This document shows, one piece after another, positions 53,448 to 62,005 of a stretch of 64,000 nucleotides of DNA (position 1 is the stretch's first letter; each line of letters starts with the position of its first letter). Location of the stretch: the NCBI GenBank assembly GCA_006226375.1, contig SBHC01000026.1:1-64000 (forward strand), given 5' to 3'. Source of the stretch: Deltaproteobacteria bacterium. Its GTDB lineage: Bacteria > Myxococcota_C > UBA6777. Below the pieces are notes generated by a model that saw only the letters and a program-made list of their open reading frames with translations, ran no database searches and had not been told where the DNA came from. Made by a program: the position numbers and the translations under genes.

Positions 53448-53565
53448 AACAACCCTTCCTCTGTGTTATTGGAGCAACGTGGTGGCCACATCCTCTTGGT
53501 TGGTTTCGACGGAGAGCCCGCCATTCAGCTGACCCTTGGTGAGGTTCCATCTTCATGATGAGCAC
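53437..53565 (-). promoter_or_regulatory. Upstream reading frame (possible Arg leader peptide) overlapping argG
   Basis: A GTG start at 53565 has a perfect AGGAGG seven bases upstream, the best ribosome site in this region. The 42-codon frame ends in TGA after the argG start codon (11-base overlap, different frame). The peptide contains the cluster WRALRRNQPRG with four Arg in nine residues, and a fifth Arg later. This may be a leader peptide that couples argG translation to arginine supply, or a small protein of its own. A TTGACA -35 hexamer lies upstream at 53629-53624 without a clear -10. Confidence 0.4.
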
Positions 53566-54035
53566 AAACGCCCCTCCTGACGACATCGCACCAAGCAAGC
53601 TTTCTGGTACAGGACAAAGGAAATGTCAAGTCACAATCCTGCCAAGACCTGAGTTGATGGTTGCTACAGGCCCAAACGAACCTTCTCCCAAGCATGGCGA
53701 TACGACGTTTGGCGAGGGAAAAAAGGGAAGAGTTGCAGTGCCACTTCCCTCCTAAAGACACGTGGATAGGGCAACAAGACAACAACAAATTCATAGAATT
53801 AGTCGAAAACCGAGCAGTCTCCGAAGAGAATTGCCTCAAACCTGCACTTGCAAAACCAACAATCGGTTTTATGTTCTGTGTGCAGAACGAGTTGGGATGT
53901 GCTATACAGGAACAACTTTGACCTCTGTGTTTCTCAAACTGGTTTTGCCTCCCTTGCGAAACCTGCTCCCCATCCGAGGCCGTCATCAACAAGGGATTCA
54001 TTGTTTTCGAGCCCTTATCAAAAGGAAGACACACC
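53566..54035. other. Divergent intergenic region upstream of the arginine operon
   Basis: About 470 bases contain no gene that I can support. A 66-codon plus-strand frame at 53555-53755 and a Cys-rich minus-strand frame at 53525-54046 have no ribosome sites or known motifs. I see no ArgR-type box (paired TGAAT/ATTCA). Confidence 0.4.
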
Positions 54036-54713
54036 ATGTCGAACATTTTTCGGACTGAGTTCTTGGGTAGCCAATGGGGACCTTGGGAAGATAGTCACCA
54101 AATACCTGTCTTGCCCCCAGAGTTTGAACAAGAGCTGTCCACCGTCTCGTTCCTCACAGCGGGCGAAGACGAGCTTTGCTTTGTGTTTGATCCCGAAGCA
54201 CAAGAAGTGACCTGGTGTACTTGGGAAGGTGAGACCTGGTCCGACTGGCAGGACTCATGCAAGCTTCCACCGCCACCCAACTTTTATGTGGAAGACGACG
54301 ACATCCCCGCCTACTTCTCCATGGGAACCATGGACGGCGACCCAGCGATGTTCTCCTACCAGGCGGAAGACGACACTCTCTTCATCAGCTTCTGGGATGG
54401 ACGCCGCTTCAGCCATTGGGAAGAAGTGTCACCGGTGGAAGCTCCGCCCAACCTCAGCGAAGCTTCCGATGTATTCGCTGTTGGAGACGAAGAAAACACG
54501 TGGCTCATCTCCATTGACCTGGAAGAATGGTCCATCTTCTATTGTGCATGGGATGGAGAAGTCGAAGCCTTCAGCCCATGGGAAGATGCGCCCAACCTAT
54601 CCCTCCCCGAAGAGTGGTACGACATGGGCGGAATCGATGTAGACGGAAACTCTGTGGATGGCGCGCTGTACATCTACGCGACAGTCTACGACATCGAAGA
54701 TGAGTTTGAATAA
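54036..54713 (+). CDS. Acidic Trp-rich repeat protein, probable beta-propeller-like lectin fold
   Basis: This 225-residue cytosolic-looking protein (no signal peptide) is very acidic and has four approximate repeats of about 45 residues. Each ends in an aromatic strand with W-D/E-G then W-x-x-W-E/D: WCTWEGETWSDWQDS, ISFWDGRRFSHWEEVS and YCAWDGEVEAFSPWEDA; the N-terminus has SQWGPWEDSHQIP. The pattern resembles blades of PLL-type fucose lectins and tachylectin-2. AAGGA precedes the ATG with ordinary spacing. I know no close homologue. It converges on the epimerase gene with six bases between. Confidence 0.75.
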   Translation: MSNIFRTEFLGSQWGPWEDSHQIPVLPPEFEQELSTVSFLTAGEDELCFVFDPEAQEVTWCTWEGETWSDWQDSCKLPPPPNFYVEDDDIPAYFSMGTMDGDPAMFSYQAEDDTLFISFWDGRRFSHWEEVSPVEAPPNLSEASDVFAVGDEENTWLISIDLEEWSIFYCAWDGEVEAFSPWEDAPNLSLPEEWYDMGGIDVDGNSVDGALYIYATVYDIEDEFE

Positions 54714-54719
54714 GAACTA

Positions 54720-55631
54720 TCAGTTGTAGCGGAAGGCTTCCATCGTGAGGCCTTCGTCAAAATCTTCCTTAAAGCCTGTCGCCTCCCGAAACAACGTACT
54801 ATCCACCACAACCGGAAACTTAATGTGAGTGACTGCTCCCGTGGGAAGTTTGGGGAACCCAAATCGACCCATCACGTGGGGGTAGAGAATCTCAGGGATG
54901 GGTATGCTTGTCCGACCCACAACCTTGATCAACATGGACAGAGGCATAGGCTGAGGTCCACTGACATTAAAGACCCCGCGAATGTTGCTCTCCAGAGCCA
55001 ACGCAATGGCCTTGACCACATCGTGTTCGTGCATGAACTGGAAGAGTGGATCAAAACCCATCACCGTCGGAACTCGTGGACCTTTGAGGAAGCTCGCAAG
55101 GGTTCCGTGGTGGGAAGGACCTAGCGTGTAGCACACCCGCAACACGGCGGTTTTCAAGTCGGGGTAACGCCAAAGCGCGGAAGCTGCGAACAAGTCGGCC
55201 GCGACAAGGTCTGCCAACTCAGGAAAGGTGCTCACAGCGGTAGGGGGTGCCGCTTCGGTTTGGTAAATAGGTGTATCTGGAGCGGCGCCGTAGTAAGTGT
55301 GACGACCCACAAAGATGGCCTGCTTCACTCCGTAATTCGCGCAATATTCAAAGACCGAGCGGGTTCCATGAAGGTTGATACGATACCGCTCTTCGGCTCG
55401 CGCAGAAAAGTGTGTGACTGTCGCCATGTGGATCACAGCGTCGGGGCGTCGTGTACGAAACACGTCTTCGGCTGCACGTTTCCGGATGTCCACATTGAAC
55501 ATTTCGATGCCTTTGTCAGCATCGGGCCACTTCCGTCGGTCCATACCAATGACGGTGTGACCGCGGTGAAGCAAACCTTGTGCGACGAGACGACCGATCT
55601 TTCCAGAAATACCAGTGATCAGAACTTTCAT
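54720..55631 (-). CDS. NAD-dependent epimerase/dehydratase (extended SDR)
   Basis: The 303-residue enzyme has the extended short-chain dehydrogenase layout: cofactor motif GISGKIG near residue 7, an Asp after the second strand (GMDRRKWPD) for NAD preference, and [12 protein letters not shown] near 70. A Tyr-x-x-x-Lys pair is not obvious at the usual place ([20 protein letters not shown] is the nearest), so the catalytic set may be changed and the protein might bind rather than convert a sugar nucleotide. AGGAGG precedes the ATG. It is 19 bases downstream of the acyltransferase gene and probably in its operon. Confidence 0.87.
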   Translation of the reverse strand: MKVLITGISGKIGRLVAQGLLHRGHTVIGMDRRKWPDADKGIEMFNVDIRKRAAEDVFRTRRPDAVIHMATVTHFSARAEERYRINLHGTRSVFEYCANYGVKQAIFVGRHTYYGAAPDTPIYQTEAAPPTAVSTFPELADLVAADLFAASALWRYPDLKTAVLRVCYTLGPSHHGTLASFLKGPRVPTVMGFDPLFQFMHEHDVVKAIALALESNIRGVFNVSGPQPMPLSMLIKVVGRTSIPIPEILYPHVMGRFGFPKLPTGAVTHIKFPVVVDSTLFREATGFKEDFDEGLTMEAFRYN

Positions 55632-55650
55632 CTGATGAATACCCTCCTGA

Positions 55651-56481
55651 TCAAGCGGTTTGGTTTTGGTCGTCTAGCAAATGCCGTTGCTCTCGGCCTG
55701 CCTGGATCAGATCAGCAATCTTGGCCTTCACCTCAGCAACGTACATTTCGATCATGTCATCATCTTCGTAGCCATCGCCTTCAAAATGCATGGGCTCACC
55801 ATACAAGATTTGACAGGGCCGCGGCAAAGGAATTGGCAAAAGATAAGGTGTGATAGGGATATACGGTGCTCCTACCAACTTTCCGAGCGTCTTGAGGTTC
55901 ATGATGGTGGGGAGGATATCCCCTCCACCCAAGAACGCAAACGGTACAATCGGCGTGTTGTTTTGAAGGGCCAACCGCATAAAGCCTGTGCCAAACCGAA
56001 CCAGGGAGTAGCGTTCTTTGTAGAGTTTGGCCGTTCCTCTTGCTCCTTCCGGAAACACGAGCAGGACCCGCTCGTCGTTGAGGAGTTGAACAGCATGCTC
56101 AGGAAGACCTGTCAGTTGGCCTGCTCGACTGTTCCAAGCTGAAGAGAAAGGCAGATTGTTCATGAACTTCTCGACCATCCCCTGCGCCAAACGAGGAGGA
56201 TCCTTGTCGAGAAGAAGAGAGGCGATCACCATCGCCCCATCAATGGCCACGCCGCCCGAGTGATTTCCAACAATCATCACCCTACCCTGGTCAGGAATAC
56301 GCTCCAAACCCTGGGCACTGACCTTGAAGTAACTTCTATAAAACTTACTCAGCAAGGAGAGAAACAGGCTGACATGCTTTTTGGAGACGCCAAACTTATC
56401 AATCCCATAGCGATTAAACCCAATATCGAGTTGATCCACCCGGTCTTGAATCTCTGGGTCTATCATCCACTTCATCAACAT
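55651..56481 (-). CDS. Lysophospholipid acyltransferase (PlsC-like)
   Basis: The 276-residue membrane-associated enzyme has the acyltransferase motifs [13 protein letters not shown] (catalytic His74, Asp81) and [10 protein letters not shown] near residue 149. The spacing H-x6-D is that of the NHSGGxxxD subgroup rather than the classical H-x4-D of PlsC, so the acceptor may be other than lysophosphatidate. No long membrane helices except a hydrophobic patch near the C-terminus. AAGGTAAG stands before the ATG. It forms a pair with the epimerase gene downstream. Confidence 0.85.
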   Translation of the reverse strand: MLMKWMIDPEIQDRVDQLDIGFNRYGIDKFGVSKKHVSLFLSLLSKFYRSYFKVSAQGLERIPDQGRVMIVGNHSGGVAIDGAMVIASLLLDKDPPRLAQGMVEKFMNNLPFSSAWNSRAGQLTGLPEHAVQLLNDERVLLVFPEGARGTAKLYKERYSLVRFGTGFMRLALQNNTPIVPFAFLGGGDILPTIMNLKTLGKLVGAPYIPITPYLLPIPLPRPCQILYGEPMHFEGDGYEDDDMIEMYVAEVKAKIADLIQAGREQRHLLDDQNQTA

Positions 56482-56637
56482 GATTTCTTACCTTGTTTTC
56501 CATAGGTGAACGTGCCCACTGTACCGTATGGTGTGCACGAAGACAACCAAGGAGATACGATCAAACGGCTGAAAAAAAAACGCGACACCGCCTGGAAAAC
56601 AATGAGATCAATACGTCAACCTAGCGCACGACAAGAG

Positions 56638-57498
56638 CTACAGCCAGGGACGTCCTCCCACCCAGTAGTGCTCTGGAAGTTGCTTGTCGAAGCAATCTTT
56701 GTCTTTTTGGAAAAAATTGTAGAAGAGGATGTGACGAAGAGCCGCGACCCCATCTTTCCACGTAATCTTTTTCCCCTCCATGTAATTTCGGGGGAAATAG
56801 GAGATGGGAAGCTCCATCACACGCAGCTTGAGTCGTGCAACCTTTGCCGTCACTTCGGGCTCAAAACCAAACCGATTGGACTCCAGGTTCAAGTTCTTGA
56901 TGATCTCAGCCCGGAAGAACTTGTAACAGGTCTCCATGTCCGTAAGATACAAACCGCTCGACAGGTTGCTCAGCATCGTCAGAAATCGGTTCACAAGGTA
57001 ATGGTAGGTGCGATGCACCTGCCCGCTCTCATGGAAACGTGACCCAAACACAATGTCAGCCCGGTCTTCCATCAACGGCAGAAGGAGGGACTTAATCTCA
57101 TAGGGGTTGTATTCAAAGTCGGCATCTTGAACACCAATGAAGTCGCCTGTTGCTGCATCAATACCGCGCCGGACCGCAGCGCCTTTGCCGCAGTTTTTGG
57201 GCTGCTCAATCAGCTGTACTTCGGATTGAAACTTGTAAGACCGAAGGATTTCACGGGACCGATCCTTGGAGTAGTCATCCACGATGACCAGCTCTTTCGC
57301 GATAGGCAAATCCAGCTGGTCAATCACATCGAGAAACTCTTGGAGATGGCTTTCCTCGTTGTACACAGGGATCACCAAGCTCACCTTGAGGTGGCTAAAG
57401 TCAGCGGGTGCCTCAGTCTTTTGCTGTTCGCTTTGCTTCAACACTTCATTCTGTATTGGAGATATCGGTTTCGATGTCACGATCCAACCCTTCTTCAC
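56638..57498 (-). CDS. Glycosyltransferase family 2 (polyprenyl-phosphate type)
   Basis: This 286-residue GT-A enzyme has SLVIPVYNEESHLQEFLDVI, the VIVDDYSKDRSREIL block and the DxD-like QDADFEYNP near residue 130. These are typical of dolichol-/polyprenyl-phosphate sugar synthases. No C-terminal membrane helices are seen, so it is likely peripheral. The 57498 start is GTG without a strong ribosome site; a second GTG at 57480 has AAGGG at good spacing and may be the true start. It is 89 bases downstream of the GT87-like gene, which would use the lipid-linked sugar it makes. Confidence 0.88.
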   Translation of the reverse strand: MKKGWIVTSKPISPIQNEVLKQSEQQKTEAPADFSHLKVSLVIPVYNEESHLQEFLDVIDQLDLPIAKELVIVDDYSKDRSREILRSYKFQSEVQLIEQPKNCGKGAAVRRGIDAATGDFIGVQDADFEYNPYEIKSLLLPLMEDRADIVFGSRFHESGQVHRTYHYLVNRFLTMLSNLSSGLYLTDMETCYKFFRAEIIKNLNLESNRFGFEPEVTAKVARLKLRVMELPISYFPRNYMEGKKITWKDGVAALRHILFYNFFQKDKDCFDKQLPEHYWVGGRPWL

Positions 57499-57587
57499 AA
57501 CAATGACGATGCTTCAAACTACACCTGCGACACATCCGTCAGCAGACAGCGGTCTATACCATACATTCAGGCAAGACACCAATAACT

Positions 57588-59243
57588 TTATTGTTCTGGA
57601 GCCGAAGTTGCATCCGTCTGTTGGCGAAACCGCGCCAAAACCCAAATCATAAGGACCAGAAGCAAAGCATAGCCTGCCATACGAGCTTCATCAAACCAAA
57701 GAGGGAGCTTTAAGTGGATAAGCTTGAGTGAATGGATGTCTCGGATCACCGAATTGCCCGCCAGCCCCATCAAATAAAACGAGCCAAGCAACAACGAGAC
57801 AACAAGGAAGGATTTGGTCGTCTCAGAAACAAGAGGGACCTTGCCCGGGTCCTGAGGTTTGGGGTGGTAACCTCCCAGAAACGCAAGCAACAACAACAAC
57901 GGCAAGTTGGCGCACCAGATGTAGTATATATCCCAGCACATCGGAGAGATCGTAGGCAACGCAACCATCCCAAAGGCCAGAAACAAAGGAAAAGCACTCC
58001 AGGCCACAACAAACGCAAGCCAGGCCCACAAGGCGACGACACCCAAACGAAGCGGCCACAACCAACGACGGTCTTGGGGAGGCAAGGGATGATGACGAAG
58101 CCGGAACGAAGCTTTGCGATACTTGGCGAAACGACCCACCACAGCGTAGTTAACACCGGCCGTCGAACCTTTCGCAATCTTCGGCATATTCGCGAGGAAT
58201 CGTTTGCTCTCCTTGAAGCCCACTCCCCACAGTGAAACAAGCACAACAAAGACCAAGCCAAGCCCAAAGGCCCCAGACCAGCGAAGAACCTTCGATGAAA
58301 AGCCTGGTCTGTTTCGGTGACGGAACCACCAAAGCCCCAAGGGACCCAAAACGAGAACAGGAACGAGCTTAACACCGACAGCAAGGGCCAACACGAAGCC
58401 ACCCAAACCAAGATGCACGGGATGAGCGTTCTCGTTCCTCAGATACCATGCCGTGTGAAAAAGACCGACGGACAAGAGTAACAAAATACCCACATCCAAT
58501 TGACCCAAACGCCAGGACCTTTGGAAGGAGTTAAAATACATGGTGGTGATCACCAGAACGCCAAACATTGGGAGCCCAGGATGAGCAGGTAGCCAGCGTC
58601 CAGGAAGATTTCGCTTGTCGTTGTCTTCAGCAACTGGAGACACCATCGCACGAAGGCTGACCGTTGCAGCCTCCACCTTGCCGGTCCACAGCCACTTTAC
58701 CCAGAGCCAGGCGTAAAAGAAGAACGTGAACAGGAAGAGAACATTGAGACCCAACCAATAAGGAAGGAAGGCCCGCGTTTTCATAAACCCAAACGGCTTA
58801 AGCAAAGCAATCACAAAGGGGGAAGCGTTCACGCTCTGGTGAAGGCCTCGAAGGTCGTACACACCGGCCCCTTTGTAAGCCCGCTGAGCACCAAGAAAGT
58901 GGTTGTAGAGGAGGTCTCCCACCGTAAACTTCGTAGCGACAAACTCCACAAGGTTGGCAAACCCACTGAACGCGACCAGCAGCGTCAGGCCCCAAAGACC
59001 TGTCAACACCCAGCCCAACATGCCTTTCCGACGCTGCCACCACAGGCTCACAGCCAACAAGCCCATCCACCAAAGAGTCCAAAACTCGCGGTAACCGGCT
59101 TCGGGGTACCACCAGCGTGACTCTTTGAGATCAGGCCATTGCCCAACAGCCCAACCCAAACCAAACAGGGCGGATAGAGCAAGGACAAAAGAAAACCAAG
59201 TCCCCAACCAACGTGACAATGAATGCATACTAGGAGTGGTCAC
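57588..59243 (-). CDS. GT87-like polyprenyl-phosphate-dependent mannosyltransferase (DUF2029)
   Basis: The 551-residue inner-membrane protein has ten or more hydrophobic segments. It carries the DUF2029/GT87 layout: a first periplasmic loop with the motif GDLLYNHFLGAQRAYKGAGV near residues 108-127, then the membrane-embedded block. GT-C enzymes move a sugar from a polyprenyl phosphate carrier. The start GTG at 59243 overlaps the TAG stop of the upstream phosphatase gene (sequence TAGTG); an ATG at 59228 is an alternative. The neighbouring GT2 fits a lipid-linked sugar pathway. Confidence 0.83.
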   Translation of the reverse strand: MTTPSMHSLSRWLGTWFSFVLALSALFGLGWAVGQWPDLKESRWWYPEAGYREFWTLWWMGLLAVSLWWQRRKGMLGWVLTGLWGLTLLVAFSGFANLVEFVATKFTVGDLLYNHFLGAQRAYKGAGVYDLRGLHQSVNASPFVIALLKPFGFMKTRAFLPYWLGLNVLFLFTFFFYAWLWVKWLWTGKVEAATVSLRAMVSPVAEDNDKRNLPGRWLPAHPGLPMFGVLVITTMYFNSFQRSWRLGQLDVGILLLLSVGLFHTAWYLRNENAHPVHLGLGGFVLALAVGVKLVPVLVLGPLGLWWFRHRNRPGFSSKVLRWSGAFGLGLVFVVLVSLWGVGFKESKRFLANMPKIAKGSTAGVNYAVVGRFAKYRKASFRLRHHPLPPQDRRWLWPLRLGVVALWAWLAFVVAWSAFPLFLAFGMVALPTISPMCWDIYYIWCANLPLLLLLAFLGGYHPKPQDPGKVPLVSETTKSFLVVSLLLGSFYLMGLAGNSVIRDIHSLKLIHLKLPLWFDEARMAGYALLLVLMIWVLARFRQQTDATSAPEQ

Positions 59244-60517
59244 TATTGGCTGGAGTTAGGGCTGTTGCGTCGCCATTCCTGTCGAGTCCAGGCCAACGCA
59301 TGGGAAGTATCGCGCAATCGCTTCAAAAGAACCAACACGAGGTTGTGTTGAATCTTGAATCCAATGTCTGGAGATTGCCGCATCATCTTAAGGAACTCTT
59401 CGCCATTGATCACAAGGCATTCGGTCCGCTCTTGCGAGACAACCGTCGCAGAAACAGGCGCGCCATCGTACAAGCCCATTTCACCGACATAGTCCCCAAC
59501 GCCCAATACAGCGAGCATCTCTTGACCACGGAAAATTCCCAACTCGCCGGATTGAACAATGTACAATTCCCGGGAAGGATCCCCTTCTCGCAGCACAACT
59601 TCACCAGGCTCAAAGACCTTTTGTGAGGACGCGGACAAGACCTTCAAGGATTCAGGATACGACATATCCTGGAACAAGGGACTGTGCCGCAAGACATCAA
59701 CGCTCGCGACAATCTCGGTGGTGCGGGAAGCTTCACGACCTTCAACAGACACCACAACCACGGTAATGTTGTCTTTTCCGCCGCGCTGGTTAGCGAGATC
59801 AACAGCTTGCTGTGGTACCTTGGAGAGATCGTGCTGCGATAACATCGTAGCCAGCTCCCCTTTCGCAAGGTAACCGTGAAAGCCATCGCTGCAAACGAGG
59901 AAGGCATCGTGGGGAAGCAGGTCCACAAAGAACAGATCCACCTGCAGACGGTCGGCCATGCCCACAGCGCGGGTGATAACATTCTTGTAGCGCGAAGTCG
60001 CCGCCTCTTCTTGCGAGATCAGCCCCATTTTGAGCTGCTCAGCAATCAAGGAGTGATCTTCGGTGAGTTGGTACGTCGTCCCATCTCTGTAAAGATAACA
60101 CCGGCTGTCTCCAACATGCACAATACAAGCGACGTCACCGAGGACAACCATCGCACAAAGCGTGGAGCCCATTCGGAAGTCATTGCCGCGCTGTCGAGAT
60201 TGGGAAAAGATCTGGTAGGTGATAGCCTGAACCGCCTGATCCAGGTAATCTTTGGCCTGTCTACGGTGCTCATCAGAGAGAGGTTGCCCAGGTGCAATCG
60301 CTTGTCGGCCGAACAAGTCGGGGCGACTGCGAAGGTGACTTTGCATCCCTTCCACCACCATACGGCTTGCGACATCACCGGCGGAATACCCACCAACGCC
60401 GTCTGCAACGACATACAGTCCAACTTCAGGATCAACGAGGACAGCGTCCTCATTGTGGTTTCTTCGGCGGCCAACATCGGTGGCTTGCCACCCAAACAAT
60501 TTCAGTCGTGGGGCCAT
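59243..60517 (-). CDS. PP2C-type Ser/Thr phosphatase fused to a cNMP-binding domain
   Basis: The 424-residue protein joins two modules. Residues 8-258 form a PP2C/SpoIIE-like phosphatase with metal ligands Glu23 and Asp24 (NHNEDAVLVD), Asp39 (VVADGVGG), GDSRCYLYRDG and the Asp pair in CSDGFHGYL and GGKDNITVV. Residues 285-400 form a cyclic-nucleotide-binding domain of the CRP family with a phosphate-cassette-like segment (YVGEMGLYDGAPVSATVVS). A nucleotide could thus gate dephosphorylation. Its stop TAG overlaps the GTG of the GT87-like gene by one base (translational coupling). TGGAGT lies eight bases before the ATG. The cassette lacks a clear Arg for cAMP, so the ligand is uncertain. Confidence 0.92.
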   Translation of the reverse strand: MAPRLKLFGWQATDVGRRRNHNEDAVLVDPEVGLYVVADGVGGYSAGDVASRMVVEGMQSHLRSRPDLFGRQAIAPGQPLSDEHRRQAKDYLDQAVQAITYQIFSQSRQRGNDFRMGSTLCAMVVLGDVACIVHVGDSRCYLYRDGTTYQLTEDHSLIAEQLKMGLISQEEAATSRYKNVITRAVGMADRLQVDLFFVDLLPHDAFLVCSDGFHGYLAKGELATMLSQHDLSKVPQQAVDLANQRGGKDNITVVVVSVEGREASRTTEIVASVDVLRHSPLFQDMSYPESLKVLSASSQKVFEPGEVVLREGDPSRELYIVQSGELGIFRGQEMLAVLGVGDYVGEMGLYDGAPVSATVVSQERTECLVINGEEFLKMMRQSPDIGFKIQHNLVLVLLKRLRDTSHALAWTRQEWRRNSPNSSQ

Positions 60518-60686
60518 GTGCCCAACTCCACTTGAACTCTAAGGACTCCACTCGGGGAGAAAATACGCTAGGAACCAAACCTACCATAAGGAGGTACGCT
60601 TGACTAGTCCCAAAGAAGAGACAGCTAAAGTCAGCGTCCCTTCGGTCTAGGGAGTTCGCCAACCGAAGACCCCAAACCCTGGCCCA

Positions 60687-61730
60687 TCATTTCCTGGGAT
60701 GCTCTCCTCCCCCGCCAAATCCGGCGTGTTTTGCAAGTTCGCGAAGCCAGCTTCGAGGAGACACACCCATCCAACGCTTAAAGGAGCGGGTAAACGAACT
60801 ATGTTCATGGTAACCCAGCTTGGCAGCGACTTCAGAGATGGAAAAAAGCCTCTGTCCCAGCAAATGAAGCGCTTCTTGCTTTCGATACGATTCAACCAAC
60901 TCCTTGAGAGATAGCTTCTCCTTGCGCAACCGCCGCTGGAGAGTTCGGAGAGGAATCCCCAATCGATCGGAGACGGCCTGCCCCACGCTGAGTTCTGAAT
61001 CAAAAACCCCAGACATCACGTTCCAAACCGCATAGGCAATCGGAGCCGAGGAAAACCGCTGAAACATCATCTCTTCCGCGGCTTTTTGAAGAGACAGGTG
61101 CAACGCGGGATCGGTGTTTGGAGCTGGAGACTGCCAAGCCTCTTTCGACAGCCTCACCCCCGTGTACATGGGGTGAGGAAGAACTGGAGTTCCCACAATG
61201 TCATCCAAGGTGGGATCGCGTTTTTGGAGAGGCCGCAAAAACACCATGGGAAACTCAAAGTCCTCTCCCAACATCTCTCTTGCTCTCTTGATGAACATTC
61301 CCAAAAGCCAACGGTCCACATGGTCATGAAGTGGAAAGTACGGGCGATTGTAGATCCGAACCTCAATGTCATCCTCAACCTCAGCGTACTCCAAGCGAGT
61401 CGTTGAGCTGACAAGAGGGATGTATTTTTGCAATTGGAGGAGGCCATCCTCCACGGTATCGGCCGTAAAAACAAGATGATCCACAAGACCAAAGCTACCA
61501 AAGGGAACAGCGAGGCCCGCACGGACAAACAGATGTGGCGTCTTCGACAGCTGTTGGGCGTGCTCCCACAAGGACATGATGGAGTTGATACTGGCCATTA
61601 CTCCCCAATATTCAGTGAGGACACCCTTCTGCGAATAAAAATGATCGGAGATACGCTCTCGGTCCAGGCCGACTTCCGCAAACGAGTCAAAAATCGCCTG
61701 AAAACTTTGTCGTGGTAAAAAGTGTCTCAT
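60687..61730 (-). CDS. AraC-family transcriptional regulator (Arabinose_bd_2/OruR-like)
   Basis: The 347-residue protein has an N-terminal sensor of the Arabinose_bd type (MRHFLPRQSFQAIFDSFAEV, then LFVRAGLAVPFGSFGLVDHL) and a C-terminal pair of helix-turn-helix motifs (SEVAAKLGYHEHSSFTRSFK with WMGVSP). An internal start at 61730 is chosen because the sensor begins there; an upstream in-frame codon exists at 61790. It is divergent from the secreted protein at 62006 and may regulate it or itself. The inducer is unknown. Confidence 0.9.
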   Translation of the reverse strand: MRHFLPRQSFQAIFDSFAEVGLDRERISDHFYSQKGVLTEYWGVMASINSIMSLWEHAQQLSKTPHLFVRAGLAVPFGSFGLVDHLVFTADTVEDGLLQLQKYIPLVSSTTRLEYAEVEDDIEVRIYNRPYFPLHDHVDRWLLGMFIKRAREMLGEDFEFPMVFLRPLQKRDPTLDDIVGTPVLPHPMYTGVRLSKEAWQSPAPNTDPALHLSLQKAAEEMMFQRFSSAPIAYAVWNVMSGVFDSELSVGQAVSDRLGIPLRTLQRRLRKEKLSLKELVESYRKQEALHLLGQRLFSISEVAAKLGYHEHSSFTRSFKRWMGVSPRSWLRELAKHAGFGGGGEHPRK

Positions 61731-61853
61731 GACAAAGCCAACTCCATGTTTCAATAACAAGACTTTCGCCGACATACACCAACATTCCAAGACGACATCG
61801 ACGGGTTCGGATCACCCAATTTGTGGGCTTGTTTTTTACTTCGTTTGGGGGGG

Positions 61854-61861
61854 TGACGTCA
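61854..61861. promoter_or_regulatory. Palindrome TGACGTCA between divergent genes
   Basis: A perfect eight-base palindrome lies about 145 bases before the secreted-protein gene and 124 bases upstream of the AraC start, directly after a run of seven G. It is short enough to be chance; listed only because it sits in the divergent regulatory interval. Confidence 0.2.
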
Positions 61862-62005
61862 AATGACAAAAAGTAGGTCTCGGAAGACAAGACTCTCCAA
61901 CTCACCTTTCCTTATGCTCAGGAAAGCGATGCACACTTCGATGTACCCGACAATTCTTGCCTGGTGCTTATACCCAACGTTCATCCAAGACAACGGAGAG
62001 AAGAA

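Noticed and set aside
53525..54046. Cys-rich minus-strand frame of 173 codons
   Set aside because: No ribosome site and no motif; it overlaps the upstream argG leader frame that has a perfect ribosome site.
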